Shown piece by piece: positions 16,343 through 25,678 of a stretch of DNA of 64,000 bases. Positions within the stretch are counted from its first letter, which is position 1; the number at the start of each line of letters is the position of its first letter. Position numbers and translations under genes: made by a program. Location: NCBI GenBank assembly GCA_047516945.1, contig JAKZTU010000093.1:1-64000 (forward strand), read 5' to 3'. Source of the DNA: VXYK01 sp047516945 (GTDB taxonomy: Bacteria > Actinomycetota > Acidimicrobiia > Acidimicrobiales > Aldehydirespiratoraceae). A model generated the notes under the pieces. It was not told the origin of the DNA, did no database searches, and saw nothing but the letters and a program-made list of their open reading frames with translations.

Positions 16343-17701
16343 CTACAACGAAGCGATCAGTTTCTCGACACGGTCGTCCTGGGCTTTGAAGGGGTCTTTG
16401 CACAAGACTGTGCGCTGGGCTTGATCGTTGAGCTTCAGATGTACCCAATCGACTGTATAGTCCCGCCTCTGTTCCTTGGCCCGGCGGATGAATTCGCCGC
16501 GAAGGCGTGCCCGTGTTGTCTCAGGCGGGTTTTCGACGGCTTGTGAAATCTGGCGATCGGTGACAATGCGTTCGACCATTCCCCGTTGTTGCATCCGGTA
16601 ATACAGTCCTCGGTCGCGGTTCACGTCGTGGTATTGGAGATCAAGCAGTGCCACCTTGGCATCGGACAACTCAAGGTTCTTTCGGGTGCGGTAGCCCTCA
16701 ACCAGCTTGTATTTGATGACCCAGTCAATTTCTCGATCAAGCTTCAGCGGATCGTCTTCAAGTCCGGTAAGACAGTGTTCCCACATCTTGAGAGCGAGTT
16801 GCTCTTCGTCGCTGAGTTCGTGGTGTTCGGCGAAGCGCAATGCTCGTTGCAGGTACTCGCCTTGGATGTCGAGCGCCGATACTTCGCGTCCGTTGGCGAG
16901 ACGGATGCGCCGTCGGCAGGTCATGTCGTGACTGATTTCGCGGATAGCGCGGATGGGGTTTTCGAGTGTCATGTCACGCAGCACGACGTGTGGTTCTTCC
17001 AGCATCCGCAACATCAATGAACAGGTCGCGACCTTCAGAAAAGTCGTGTATTCGCTCATGTTCGAGTCTCCAACAATTACATGGAGGCGACGGTACCGTT
17101 CGGCATCGGCGTGCGGTTCATCTCGGGTGTTGATGATCGGCCGCGAGCGGGTTGTCGCTGACGATACGCCCTCCCAGATGTGCTCAGCGCGCTGACTCAC
17201 GCAGAACCTGGCTCCTCGCGCTGTCTGCAGGATTTTGCCTGCACCAGCGTAGATCTGTCGGCTTACGAGAAACGGAATCAACACTTCGCTGTAGACGCTG
17301 AGATCATCGTTGCGGGTAATGCAGTAATTTTCGTGACAGCCGTAACTGTTGCCTGCCGAGTCGGTGTTGTTCTTGAACAGATAGATGTCCCCGTGGATGC
17401 CTTCCTCAGACAGCCGTTCTTCGGCGCTGGTGAGGAGTTGTTCAAGGATGCGTTCTCCGGCTTTGTCGTGGGCAGTGAGATCGCTGACCGAGTCACACTC
17501 GGGCGTGGCGTACTCGGGATGGCTGCCGACATCGAGATAAAGACGAGCTCCGTTGCCCAAAAAGACATTGCTTGAGCGCCCCCAAGAAACGACTCGCCGA
17601 AACAAATAACGCGCTACCTCGTCGGGGCTGAGGCGTCGCTGACCGCGCAGGGTGCAAGTTACGCCGTACTCGTTTTCGATTCCGAAGATCCGACGCTGCA
17701 C
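16343..17701 (-). CDS. pafA: Pup-protein ligase PafA
   Basis: The enzyme attaches the C-terminal Glu of Pup to substrate lysines using ATP. It has the glutamine-synthetase-like carboxylate-amine ligase fold: RRIFGIENEYGVTC with the metal-binding Glu residues, ARLYLDVGSHPEYATPECD with the catalytic Asp, and NNTDSAGNSYGCHENY. The segment GRSSNVFLGNGA distinguishes PafA from Dop. GTG 17701 gives 452 residues, the usual PafA length; TTG 17710 would add three. The gene follows prcA after 38 bases. Confidence 0.95.
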   Translation of the reverse strand: MQRRIFGIENEYGVTCTLRGQRRLSPDEVARYLFRRVVSWGRSSNVFLGNGARLYLDVGSHPEYATPECDSVSDLTAHDKAGERILEQLLTSAEERLSEEGIHGDIYLFKNNTDSAGNSYGCHENYCITRNDDLSVYSEVLIPFLVSRQIYAGAGKILQTARGARFCVSQRAEHIWEGVSSATTRSRPIINTRDEPHADAERYRRLHVIVGDSNMSEYTTFLKVATCSLMLRMLEEPHVVLRDMTLENPIRAIREISHDMTCRRRIRLANGREVSALDIQGEYLQRALRFAEHHELSDEEQLALKMWEHCLTGLEDDPLKLDREIDWVIKYKLVEGYRTRKNLELSDAKVALLDLQYHDVNRDRGLYYRMQQRGMVERIVTDRQISQAVENPPETTRARLRGEFIRRAKEQRRDYTVDWVHLKLNDQAQRTVLCKDPFKAQDDRVEKLIASL

Positions 17702-17739
17702 GTCGAACAACCTAGACCCCCGTCCGCGCCGTTGGTAGG

Positions 17740-18420
17740 TCAGGTGCTGATAAGGCTTGCAACCTCAGGATCTTCAAGGCGGCGAAATGCTCGACGACCA
17801 GTACCTCGCTGCAGCACCGCGATCTCCAATTCGGCAGGGCTCAGCGATCGGTCGGGACCGCCCAGAGCAGATATTGCCCGGCTTAAACCGTTAGCGAGTT
17901 CTGGCATGTCGTCCAGTTCACCGAAGCGATCCGAGATCGTTTCGGTTTCACCGCCGAGCACAACCGACATGTCCTCGTCAACGACTGTTCCGTCGTAAAG
18001 GATGTGGAATAGCTGGTCGCCGCCGCCATCGTCTTCTCCTATTTCGGCCACCAGAATCGCTACTTCCATCGGTTTCATCTCGTGCGTAAAGATCTGTCCG
18101 AGAATTTGGGCGTATTGGTTGGCGAGGCTACGTGCATCGACGTCTCCACGACTGAAGGCATATCCCTTGAGGTCCGCATGACGCACGCCGGCGATACGCA
18201 ATTGATCGAACTCGTTGTACTTGCCGACACCGGCAAAAGCGATCCGGTCGTAGATCTCGCTCACCTTGCGCAGTGTCGAAGACTTGTTTTCGGCACAGAT
18301 GGCAATGCCGTCGACAAAGCGAAAGGCGATGAGGCTGCGGCCTCGTGCGATGCCTTTGCGGGCGTAGTCGGCGCGGTCCTTCATTACCTGCTCAGGAGCC
18401 ACGTAGAAGGGCATGTTCAT
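17740..18420 (-). CDS. prcA: 20S proteasome alpha subunit
   Basis: The start ATG 18420 gives MNMPFYVAPEQVMKDRADYA, matching the conserved start of actinobacterial PrcA; the frame is open further upstream but overlaps prcB. The 226-residue protein lacks an N-terminal catalytic Thr, as alpha subunits do. It shows RKGIARGRSLIAFRFVDGI, KVSEIYDRIAFAGVGKYNEF and a C-terminal extension. Seven copies form each outer ring and the gate of the chamber, where ARC docks. prcB ends 10 bases upstream and its stop overlaps a GTGAGG ribosome site. Confidence 0.97.
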   Translation of the reverse strand: MNMPFYVAPEQVMKDRADYARKGIARGRSLIAFRFVDGIAICAENKSSTLRKVSEIYDRIAFAGVGKYNEFDQLRIAGVRHADLKGYAFSRGDVDARSLANQYAQILGQIFTHEMKPMEVAILVAEIGEDDGGGDQLFHILYDGTVVDEDMSVVLGGETETISDRFGELDDMPELANGLSRAISALGGPDRSLSPAELEIAVLQRGTGRRAFRRLEDPEVASLIST

Positions 18421-18430
18421 GGCAATTGCC

Positions 18431-19234
18431 TCACTGCGCTCGGCGGCGCTCAATAAGCGTGTTGGTACGTTCGGCCAATTCGTCGACCTCCAAGCGCACA
18501 TAGCCCCCGGCGGTGATGGTGGCGACAATTGGATAGATACCCCGGATGGGATCAGGCCCGCCGGTTGCTGTGTCTTCGTCGGCTGCCTCGTAGAGCGCTG
18601 TGATGGCGAGGTCGGTGACATCTCCAGCGTCCATCTTGGCGTGATAGCCCAGTTTCAAGACGGTTCCGGCATGAAAGCTGCCCGAACCCGTGGTGGCATG
18701 CGCAGTCTCTTCGTATCTGCCACCGGTCAGGTCATATTCAAACAAGCGACCCTGGTCGAGTTTCAGGTCGTATCCAGCGAAGATCGGAACGACCACTAAT
18801 CCCTGCATTGCGGCGGGCAGGTTGCTGCGGACCATCTGACCGAGTTGGTTCGCCTTGCCCTCAAGGCTCAGTGCGTCGCCTTCAACCTTTTCGTAGTGTT
18901 CCAACTGGAGTTGAAACAGACGCACCATCTCAGCCGCGGGACCCGCAGCCCCAGCGATTGCAACACCGCTGTGTCGATCAGCTGCAAAGACCTTCTCAAT
19001 GCTGCGATGGCTGATCAGATTCCCCGAGGTGGCCCTACGGTCGCCCGCCAGCAGCACTCCTTCGGAGTAGCGAAGAGCAACACACGTCGTACCATGTCGA
19101 AAATCCGAAACCGGGACTTTGTTATCGGAGGAGATGCCTTCGGGCGAGATTTGGTTCGCGAATCCGCTTCGCCGCAAGAGTTCCGCGAAGCTCGGACCGG
19201 GATCGTCGTGCGGTCGAAACAGCGGAAGGTTCAC
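18431..19234 (-). CDS. prcB: 20S proteasome beta subunit
   Basis: The 267-residue precursor has a GTG start with a GGAG nine bases upstream of it. A 48-residue propeptide precedes the autoprocessing site in FRHGTTCVALRYSEG, so the mature subunit begins with the catalytic Thr49. Other active-site marks are GVLLAGDRRATSGN (Asp) and the Lys in HRSIEKVFA. Subunits form the two inner heptameric rings. It sits between pup and prcA, the standard order. Confidence 0.97.
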   Translation of the reverse strand: MNLPLFRPHDDPGPSFAELLRRSGFANQISPEGISSDNKVPVSDFRHGTTCVALRYSEGVLLAGDRRATSGNLISHRSIEKVFAADRHSGVAIAGAAGPAAEMVRLFQLQLEHYEKVEGDALSLEGKANQLGQMVRSNLPAAMQGLVVVPIFAGYDLKLDQGRLFEYDLTGGRYEETAHATTGSGSFHAGTVLKLGYHAKMDAGDVTDLAITALYEAADEDTATGGPDPIRGIYPIVATITAGGYVRLEVDELAERTNTLIERRRAQ

Positions 19235-19301
19235 CTCGGATGGCTCCAGTTTGTCGAGTTCGCTCTCACTTTAGATTTCTCGGAGTTCTCAGAGGTCGTG
19301 C

Positions 19302-19496
19302 TCACTGGCCGCCCTTTTGGATGTAGCTCTTCACAAAGTCTTCTGCGTTGGCTTCGAGAACTTCGTCTATCTCGTCGAGAAGGTCATCAAGCTCCGCTTT
19401 GATTTCCTCGCCGCGCTCGGTGGCTGCGGGGGACGCTTGCTCGGCAGGCTCGCGTTCGACTGGTGTAGGTTTGCGCACTTGTTCGCGTTCAGCCAT
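19302..19496 (-). CDS. pup: Prokaryotic ubiquitin-like protein Pup
   Basis: The 64-residue protein is largely disordered, with a helical central part (EIKAELDDLLDEIDEVLEA) that binds the ARC coiled coil, and ends FVKSYIQKGGQ. The C-terminal Gln means that it must be deamidated by Dop to Glu before ligation by PafA. It lies 15 bases after dop and 67 bases before prcB. Confidence 0.97.
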   Translation of the reverse strand: MAEREQVRKPTPVEREPAEQASPAATERGEEIKAELDDLLDEIDEVLEANAEDFVKSYIQKGGQ

Positions 19497-19511
19497 TTAT
19501 CGTCTCCATTT

Positions 19512-21020
19512 CTAGGACCCCAAGCGTCGAAGGAGTTCCGTCGCAGAGTCACACTCATGGAACAAGTTACCCACATGAGCTTCGGTACCGCGCAATGGTT
19601 CCATCATTGGTACTCTACGGAGTGCATCGGTGCCGACATCGAAAACGAGCGAATCCCAGTTGGCGGCTACCACAGCATCGGAGAACAACTGGAGGCACTT
19701 GCCGCGGAAAAAAGCGCGAGTGTTGCTTGGCGGTTCGCTCATCGCCCTAGTGGCCTCAACATCATCGACGATCTGTTCCAAGCCAACTCGTGCGGCGAGA
19801 GACCGCTCGGGTCTCATGTCGTGGTACTGAATATCTAGTGCTCTAAGCCGAGGGTCTCTCCAATCGAGTCCGTGCCGCTCTCGGTAACCTCCAATGAGGC
19901 GATATTTTGCGACCCAATCGAGTTGGGATGCGAGAGTCATGGGATCGACTTCAAGGCCTGTGAGCACCGCTTCCCAACGGTCGAGTACCTCTAGGGCCAC
20001 CACTCCACCGACGTTTTCTACACCGCTGGCCTCAACGTATTTTCGGCTCTGGTCATGTAGTTCCCACTGGATCTCAAGCGCCGTAGCTGTGGTTCCGTCA
20101 GCCAACTCAAGTGGCTGGGCGAGTGTCAAATCGTGAGACACTTGACGGATAGCAGCCACGGGGGCAGCGAAAGCGAACTCGCGACTCAAAGCATCGTCTT
20201 CGATCAGAGCCAATACCAGAGCGGTGGTGCCTACCTTTAAGAACGTCGAAATCTGCGAAGGGTTGGAATCGCCTACGATCACGTGGAGTCGACGGTACTT
20301 GCGAGCATCGGCGTGAGGTTCGTCCCTCGTGTTGATGATGGGTCGCTTTAATGTTGTCTCCAAACCGACTGCTTCTTCGAAGAAGTCGGCGCGTTGGGTG
20401 AGTTGGTAAGGCACTTCGTCGGTGCTTTGGCCCGGCATTTCGGAACCAACCTTGCCGGCTCCAGTGAAGATCTGACGTGTGACGAAATGGCTGATGCAAT
20501 GAGTCACGATGCGCCCGAACGGGGTAGTTCGGTCGACCAGGTAGTTCTCATGGCAGCCGTAGCTGTTGCCTTTGCCGTCGCTGTTGTTCTTGTAGAGCAC
20601 CAGTTCTTGGTTGGCGGGCAGCAGCTCGGATGCCGCAGCCATCGAGTGTTGCGCGATCAACTCGGCGGCTCGGTCGTACAAGACGACGCTGCGCGCGTCG
20701 GCGCATTCGGGCGTGGATATCTCGGGGTGTGCGTGATCGACGTAATAGCGGGCACCGTTGGTCAGCACGGCATTGACAAGGTGGGTTTCAACATCGGGAG
20801 GCATGGCAGCGGTGGGTGCATAGCCCCTGGCATCAATACCCGGCGTCTCATCGATGAAGTCCCAGTGAACGGTGTCGTTGCTGTCTTCGGTTCGGTATCC
20901 GGCCGCATAGAGGTAGGCGTTGATGAGAACCGAGGATGCCGCTATCGGGTTCGGGTCCTCGGTGCCGCGGTGAACTATCCCGTATTCCGTTTCGATACCA
21001 ATGATCTTCGGAATTGACAT
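19512..21020 (-). CDS. dop: Pup deamidase/depupylase Dop
   Basis: The start ATG 21020 gives MSIPKIIGIETEYGIVHRG, as in other Dop proteins; the open frame extends 23 codons further but is not conserved. The 502-residue protein is a PafA paralogue with the same fold. GARYYVDHAHPEISTPECA holds the catalytic Asp, and NNSDGKGNSYGCHENYLV the shared binding loop. The Dop-specific region between the start and about residue 80 (HWDFIDETPGIDARG) is present. It converts the Pup terminal Gln to Glu and removes Pup from substrates. The alr stop lies 10 bases upstream. Confidence 0.96.
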   Translation of the reverse strand: MSIPKIIGIETEYGIVHRGTEDPNPIAASSVLINAYLYAAGYRTEDSNDTVHWDFIDETPGIDARGYAPTAAMPPDVETHLVNAVLTNGARYYVDHAHPEISTPECADARSVVLYDRAAELIAQHSMAAASELLPANQELVLYKNNSDGKGNSYGCHENYLVDRTTPFGRIVTHCISHFVTRQIFTGAGKVGSEMPGQSTDEVPYQLTQRADFFEEAVGLETTLKRPIINTRDEPHADARKYRRLHVIVGDSNPSQISTFLKVGTTALVLALIEDDALSREFAFAAPVAAIRQVSHDLTLAQPLELADGTTATALEIQWELHDQSRKYVEASGVENVGGVVALEVLDRWEAVLTGLEVDPMTLASQLDWVAKYRLIGGYRERHGLDWRDPRLRALDIQYHDMRPERSLAARVGLEQIVDDVEATRAMSEPPSNTRAFFRGKCLQLFSDAVVAANWDSLVFDVGTDALRRVPMMEPLRGTEAHVGNLFHECDSATELLRRLGS

Positions 21021-21030
21021 TGCGGCGACC

Positions 21031-22131
21031 CTACCCCTTGATTGAGCCGCGGGGCGTTTGCTGAACGTAGGAACGCTTGTACCTTGCACCGAGCGCAGCT
21101 AGGAGTTCGTGCGAGATGGTTCCCGCCCTCTGTGCAACCTCGTTGATCGGAGCCCGGTCACCGATCAGTTCGACCAGAGCACCGGAGTGCAGTTCCGAAT
21201 CTGCGACATTGGTGACGTCGAGTGTGATCAGGTCCATGGAAACACGGCCGATAATGGGCACCTGCACCGACCCCACATAGGCGATTCCCGAGTTCGAAGC
21301 GGAGCGGAAGAAACCGTCGGCGTAACCAACAGGAATCGTGGCGACTTTGCTGGGTACGTCGATCTTGTGCGAGGCCGCGTAGCCGACACAGTCACCGGCA
21401 TCGACATTACGGACCTGCAGGATCGGAGCTGCAACGGTAACGACCTGGTGCATAGGGTTTTTCTTGTCGGGACACGGATTGCCCCCATATAAGGCGACTC
21501 CGGGGCGAACCAGATCAAAATGGTAGGCCGGGCCCAAAAAGATCCCGGCGGAGTTGGCCAACGAAGCAAAACCCATTGATAGATGTTGGCGATGTGCTTC
21601 GAACCGCCTCAGTTGTTCAGCAGATTGGGTGCTGTTGGCGACATCGGCGGAACCAAGATGGCTCATCACGTGAACGACCTTGAGAGCATCCAAGCGCCAC
21701 GGTTCGTCAATGAGTACAGCGGTTTCATCTGCGCCTAGGCCCGTCCGGTTCATCCCGGTGTCCAAGTGAATGGTTGCTGGCAGTTCTTGTTGGCGCAGCT
21801 TGGCTGCTTTGGCCCAGCACTCAATTTGGCCGAGGCTGTTGAGCACTGGGATCAATCGGTGCTCGATCAAATCGTCAATCGTGCCCGGCATGGCTCCGTT
21901 GAACACATGGATCGACGGGCCGCTGAGGGCCTCGCGCAACAGCTGTCCCTCAGCGAGTTGCGCGACAAAGAAGTGACGGCATCCCTGTTCCGCCAGGGCA
22001 GTTGACACTTCGACGCAACCAAGGCCGTATCCGTTGGCCTTCACTACAGCCGCAGCCGCAACACCGTTGAGTTGCTCGCGGATGATCTGGTAGTTGGTCT
22101 GGAGTCGCCCGAGGTCGATGGTGAGGTTCAC
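21031..22131 (-). CDS. alr: Alanine racemase
   Basis: The 366-residue protein shows the PLP-binding Lys in AAVVKANGYGLG near residue 33 and the other features of the family: HLDTGMNRTGLG, PVGYADGFFRSASNS and GRVSMDLITLDV. The catalytic Tyr of the second domain lies in VGYAASHKI. The enzyme supplies D-alanine for peptidoglycan. The GTG start overlaps the gdh stop by 4 bases, and dop follows after 10 bases, so it is embedded in the proteasome transcription unit. Confidence 0.94.
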   Translation of the reverse strand: MNLTIDLGRLQTNYQIIREQLNGVAAAAVVKANGYGLGCVEVSTALAEQGCRHFFVAQLAEGQLLREALSGPSIHVFNGAMPGTIDDLIEHRLIPVLNSLGQIECWAKAAKLRQQELPATIHLDTGMNRTGLGADETAVLIDEPWRLDALKVVHVMSHLGSADVANSTQSAEQLRRFEAHRQHLSMGFASLANSAGIFLGPAYHFDLVRPGVALYGGNPCPDKKNPMHQVVTVAAPILQVRNVDAGDCVGYAASHKIDVPSKVATIPVGYADGFFRSASNSGIAYVGSVQVPIIGRVSMDLITLDVTNVADSELHSGALVELIGDRAPINEVAQRAGTISHELLAALGARYKRSYVQQTPRGSIKG

Positions 22132-23399
22132 GGGAATATGCCGCGCAGCCGGTAAACCTTCTGCAACAAGTTAGCGGCCTCAATGTAGGCAGCCTGTCGC
22201 CAACTGCACCCTCTCCCGTTGCGAACTGCCCCAACTCGGTCCGAGGCATCCCAGATGGCGTCGCGAAGGCGTGAATCTATGTCGCGCGCTGTCCAACGGC
22301 TGCTCGTCTTGTTTTGTACCCACTCGTAGTAGGAGACGACCACGCCACCAGCGTTGGCAAGAATGTCGGGGATTAGGTTCAAACCGGCTTCTTCAAGAAC
22401 CGCGGAGGCTTCGGCGGTTACCGGTCCGTTGGCGGCCTCCACGATGGTATTAGCTCGGATATCGTCAACGTTGTCGGCGGTGATCTGCGTTTCCAGAGCT
22501 GCTGGCACAAGTACATCGACATCAAGCGCGAAGAACTCTTCGGTGGTGATGGTGTCACAGGCCTCAAACCCCGCTACGCCTTGGTGTTGGGAGGCGTGGA
22601 GCGTCAACTTGGCGATATCAAGCCCACCGGCGTTGTAGATCGCACCGCTGATGTCAGCAATGGCAACGACCTTCATGTTGAGTTCAGTAAAGGCTGCAGC
22701 AACGTGGGATCCGACATTTCCGAATCCCTGCACAGCCGCGCTTTCTCCGCTCAGAGTGCGGTCAAGTTGGCCATAAAGGTGGCGCAGAGCGTAGGCCGCT
22801 CCTCGCCCGGTTGCTGCTTCACGACCGAGGCTTCCTCCCAGTTCTATGGGTTTGCCGGTTACAACTCGACGAGCGTTCTGTCGTTCACCAGGCCCGCGTG
22901 AGTTGAGGTAGGTATCCATCATCCAGCCCATGGTTTGGGCATCGGTTCCCATGTCCGGGGCTGGGATGTCGAATTCGGGACCAATATTTTCTCCGAGTGC
23001 ATGGGTAAATCTGCGCACCACTCTTTCAAGTTCGGCGGTAGTGCACTCCGCTGGGTTGACTGCCACACCACCCTTCGCTCCCCCGAATGGCAAATTGAGC
23101 AGCGCACACTTGAAAGTCATCCAAGTTGCGAGTGCGCGTGCCTCGTTGAGGTCCATGCCCCGATGGAAGCGCATGCCTCCTTTGAACGGGCCCAGCACAT
23201 TGTTGTGTTGGATGCGGTAACCCTGAAGAACTTCATGTTCGCCGTTTTCGCGCTGGATCGGGAAGTTGACGATCAGTTCGTTCATTGGTTTCAACAGGAC
23301 GCGTCGAACCTTCTGATCCATGTCGATGGCCCGAGCGGCGTCTTCTACGTTGGCCGTCGCCTCTTGGTAGAGGCGGGTTGAACTCGCGGTGCCGGTCAC
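22128..23399 (-). CDS. gdhA: Glutamate (Glu/Leu/Phe/Val family) dehydrogenase
   Basis: The 423-residue protein has the substrate segment GPFKGGMRFH, the catalytic Lys in NLPFGGAKGGVAVNP, the Asp in DIPAPDMGTDA and a Rossmann motif AAVQGFGNVGSHVAAAF. The overall length and the pattern KGGMRF/PFGGAKGG fit hexameric NAD(P) glutamate dehydrogenases that interconvert glutamate and 2-oxoglutarate plus ammonia. It lies 33 bases after arc and is coupled to alr. In Mycobacterium this position between mpa and dop has no such gene. Confidence 0.92.
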   Translation of the reverse strand: MTGTASSTRLYQEATANVEDAARAIDMDQKVRRVLLKPMNELIVNFPIQRENGEHEVLQGYRIQHNNVLGPFKGGMRFHRGMDLNEARALATWMTFKCALLNLPFGGAKGGVAVNPAECTTAELERVVRRFTHALGENIGPEFDIPAPDMGTDAQTMGWMMDTYLNSRGPGERQNARRVVTGKPIELGGSLGREAATGRGAAYALRHLYGQLDRTLSGESAAVQGFGNVGSHVAAAFTELNMKVVAIADISGAIYNAGGLDIAKLTLHASQHQGVAGFEACDTITTEEFFALDVDVLVPAALETQITADNVDDIRANTIVEAANGPVTAEASAVLEEAGLNLIPDILANAGGVVVSYYEWVQNKTSSRWTARDIDSRLRDAIWDASDRVGAVRNGRGCSWRQAAYIEAANLLQKVYRLRGIFP

Positions 23400-23432
23400 G
23401 TGTTTCCCTGGTGTTGTAGGCGTATAGGTGAG

Positions 23433-25172
23433 TTAGAGGTACTGCCCAGGTGAAACCGAGTCGATCGATTTGCCGCCCGTGTTCACTTCATTGGAGTGAG
23501 CCAGCGTGCGCACATAGACGATCGGCTCTCCCTTCTTGCCTGAGATCTTGGCCCAGTCATCGGGATTTGTGGTGTTGGGTAGATCTTCGTGTTCCTTGAA
23601 CTCTTGACGAATCGAGGCCAGCAGGTCGTCTGTGCGGATCCCGCGGTTACCACCTGAGATTTCTCGCTTGATAGCGAGTTTCTTGGCTCGACGCACAATA
23701 TTTTCGATCATGGCCCCCGAGGAGAAGTCTTTGAAATACATGACTTCTTTGTCACCGTTTTGGTAGGTGACCTCCAAGAATCGGTTCTCGGTGTCGGTGT
23801 TATACATCTCATGCACGGTTTCTTCGATCATGTGTTGGATTGCCTTGTCGATGTCGCCGCCACCTTGCGCATCGATCGTGGCTTCATCAATCGGCACCTG
23901 AGAGGTCAGATACTGCGAGAAGATCGGCACGGCAGCTTCGGCGTCTGGCCGTTCGATTTTGATCTTCACATCGAGTCGGCCTGGACGCAGAATCGCGGGA
24001 TCGATTAGATCCTCGCGGTTCGATGCGCCGATCACGATCACGTTGCGCAGAGCCTCGACTCCGTCGATTTCTGCAAGGAGCTGAGGGACAATGGTGGACT
24101 CAATGTCGGAGCTGATGCCGCTACCGCGGGTACGGAAAAGGGATTCCATCTCGTCGAAGAAGACGATAACGGGCCAGCCTTCCTCGCTTTTCTCTCGTGC
24201 TCGTTGAAATACCAGGCGTATCTGGCGTTCGGTTTCTCCGACATATTTGTTGAGAAGTTCGGGACCTTTGATATTGAGGAAGAAGCTGCGCGCCTTGCTG
24301 TCACCGGAAACTTCAGCGACTTTATTGGCCAGACTGTTGGCGACTGCTTTAGCGATCAGTGTTTTGCCACAGCCAGGAGGGCCGTAGAGGAGGATTCCCT
24401 TTGGGGCTGGAAGGTTGTACTCCAAGAACAACGCAGAGTGGACGAAGGGCAACTCGACGGCGTCGGTAATTTCCTCGATTTGTTGGTCGAGTCCGCCCAC
24501 ATCCGCGTAGGAAACATCTGGCACCTCTTCGAGAACGAGATTTTCGACTTCGGGTCTCGGTAAACGCTCCAAGACAATGCCGGCACGAGGGTCAATGAGC
24601 AGAGTGTCACCACTACGGAGTGGCCCTTCGCGAACGGAGTCGCTCAACTCAACGACGCGTTCCTCATCGGCGCGACCGATTATCAACGCTCGAGTTTTGC
24701 CATCGAGCAGTTCTTTGAGGATGGCTACCTCGCCCGACCGATCTGGGCGGCGGGCGAGTATTACGTTGAGCGACTCGTTGAGCACAACCTCCTGACCGCG
24801 GATCAACTCGCCGGAAAGTTCGGGCTGCACTGATACCCGCATCTTTCTACCGCTGGCATGGACATCGACGGTTCCGTCATCATTGATGTTCAGCACCGTT
24901 CCGTACCCTGATGGCGGTTGGGTCAGCTTGGCGACCTCATCACGCAGAGTGGCTATGTGCTCGCGGGCCTCGCGCAGTGTGTAAGCGAGCTTCTCGTTTT
25001 GAGAAACAGCCTGGCTGAGCTGCCCCCTAGCTTCACTCAACCGCTCCTCCAACGTCGCGATTCGATTGTGGGAGTCTTGGGGTTGCCGACGGAGCTCGGT
25101 GAGTTCATCTTCGAGCTCGGCAAAACGCATGCGCAGTCTATATATCTCAGCCTCTGCCTCTGAGTGTTCCAC
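23433..25172 (-). CDS. arc: Proteasome-associated AAA ATPase ARC (Mpa)
   Basis: The 579-residue protein forms the hexameric unfoldase that feeds pupylated proteins to the 20S core. Residues 1-85 are a coiled coil that captures Pup. Residues about 88-200 hold two OB domains. Then comes one AAA module: Walker A GPPGCGKT at 264-271, Walker B VIVFFDEMESLF, and DPAILRPGRLDVKI with the arginine-finger region. The last residues, SPGQYL, carry the Gln-Tyr-Leu docking motif that opens the proteasome gate. It is the first gene of the minus-strand proteasome block, with a 216-base divergent intergenic region upstream. Confidence 0.96.
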   Translation of the reverse strand: MEHSEAEAEIYRLRMRFAELEDELTELRRQPQDSHNRIATLEERLSEARGQLSQAVSQNEKLAYTLREAREHIATLRDEVAKLTQPPSGYGTVLNINDDGTVDVHASGRKMRVSVQPELSGELIRGQEVVLNESLNVILARRPDRSGEVAILKELLDGKTRALIIGRADEERVVELSDSVREGPLRSGDTLLIDPRAGIVLERLPRPEVENLVLEEVPDVSYADVGGLDQQIEEITDAVELPFVHSALFLEYNLPAPKGILLYGPPGCGKTLIAKAVANSLANKVAEVSGDSKARSFFLNIKGPELLNKYVGETERQIRLVFQRAREKSEEGWPVIVFFDEMESLFRTRGSGISSDIESTIVPQLLAEIDGVEALRNVIVIGASNREDLIDPAILRPGRLDVKIKIERPDAEAAVPIFSQYLTSQVPIDEATIDAQGGGDIDKAIQHMIEETVHEMYNTDTENRFLEVTYQNGDKEVMYFKDFSSGAMIENIVRRAKKLAIKREISGGNRGIRTDDLLASIRQEFKEHEDLPNTTNPDDWAKISGKKGEPIVYVRTLAHSNEVNTGGKSIDSVSPGQYL

Positions 25173-25388
25173 GCTTCCTCCTGCTTTTTGCTTCGGCGTT
25201 ACCCTAGACGGCCGGAGCGGTACTTTCGTGGTTGTATCTTCACCGGCTGGCGAGCAACCACGCGCTCTCTCACTAAATTTACTGCATCTCCGGTTCCAAG
25301 ACGTGAGTTTTCGGGGTTATGCTGTCGGCATAGAGAAATCACCTAAGCGGGAAGTCACCCGCGCTGACACACGAGGTCGCAACGACTC
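25173..25388. promoter_or_regulatory. Divergent intergenic region between arc and the ferredoxin gene
   Basis: These 216 bases must hold the promoters of the proteasome block (leftward) and the ferredoxin gene (rightward). A hairpin GCGGG-aagtca-CCCGC lies at 25347-25362, 27 bases before the ferredoxin start. I could not fix confident -35/-10 boxes. Confidence 0.5.
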
Positions 25389-25622
25389 ATGAAGGTTTGG
25401 ATCGATCAGGATCTTTGCACTGGAGACGGTCTCTGCGAAGAGATCGCCCCCGATGTCTTTACTCTTTTAGACGATGGCCTCGCCTACGTCAGGGAAGGCG
25501 ACACGGTTTTCTCGGACCCGGGTGGGCCGGACGGCCTTGCAGTGGTTCCGGACGGCCAGGAAGAAGCGACGATCGAATCCGCCGAAGAGTGCCCTGGCGA
25601 GTGCATCTTCATTGAGGTCTAA
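25389..25622 (+). CDS. Single-cluster ferredoxin ([3Fe-4S] or [4Fe-4S])
   Basis: The 77-residue acidic protein begins MKVWIDQDLCTGDGLCEE. Cluster ligands are Cys10, then Asp13 where a second Cys would be, Cys16, and a C-terminal CPGECIF segment. A CxxDxxC pattern is typical of small ferredoxins with a [3Fe-4S] cluster or an Asp-ligated cluster; many of these donate electrons to cytochrome P450s. No P450 lies in this window. An insertion of about 20 residues (DPGGPDGLAVVPDGQEEA) lies between the two halves. It is divergent from arc and convergent with trmI. Confidence 0.88.
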   Translation: MKVWIDQDLCTGDGLCEEIAPDVFTLLDDGLAYVREGDTVFSDPGGPDGLAVVPDGQEEATIESAEECPGECIFIEV

Positions 25623-25678
25623 GAGGCATTGAGGTCTAAGAGGCCGAGCGAATCTGCGCTACTCGTCTGCGCTACTCG
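25611..25678. repeat. Two short tandem duplications at the convergent fdx/trmI stops
   Basis: attgaggtctaagaggc occurs twice in tandem (25611-25627 and 25628-25644); the first copy contains the ferredoxin stop codon. tctgcgctactcg occurs twice in tandem (25653-25665 and 25666-25678); the second copy spans the trmI stop. Both are perfect duplications. Confidence 0.9.
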
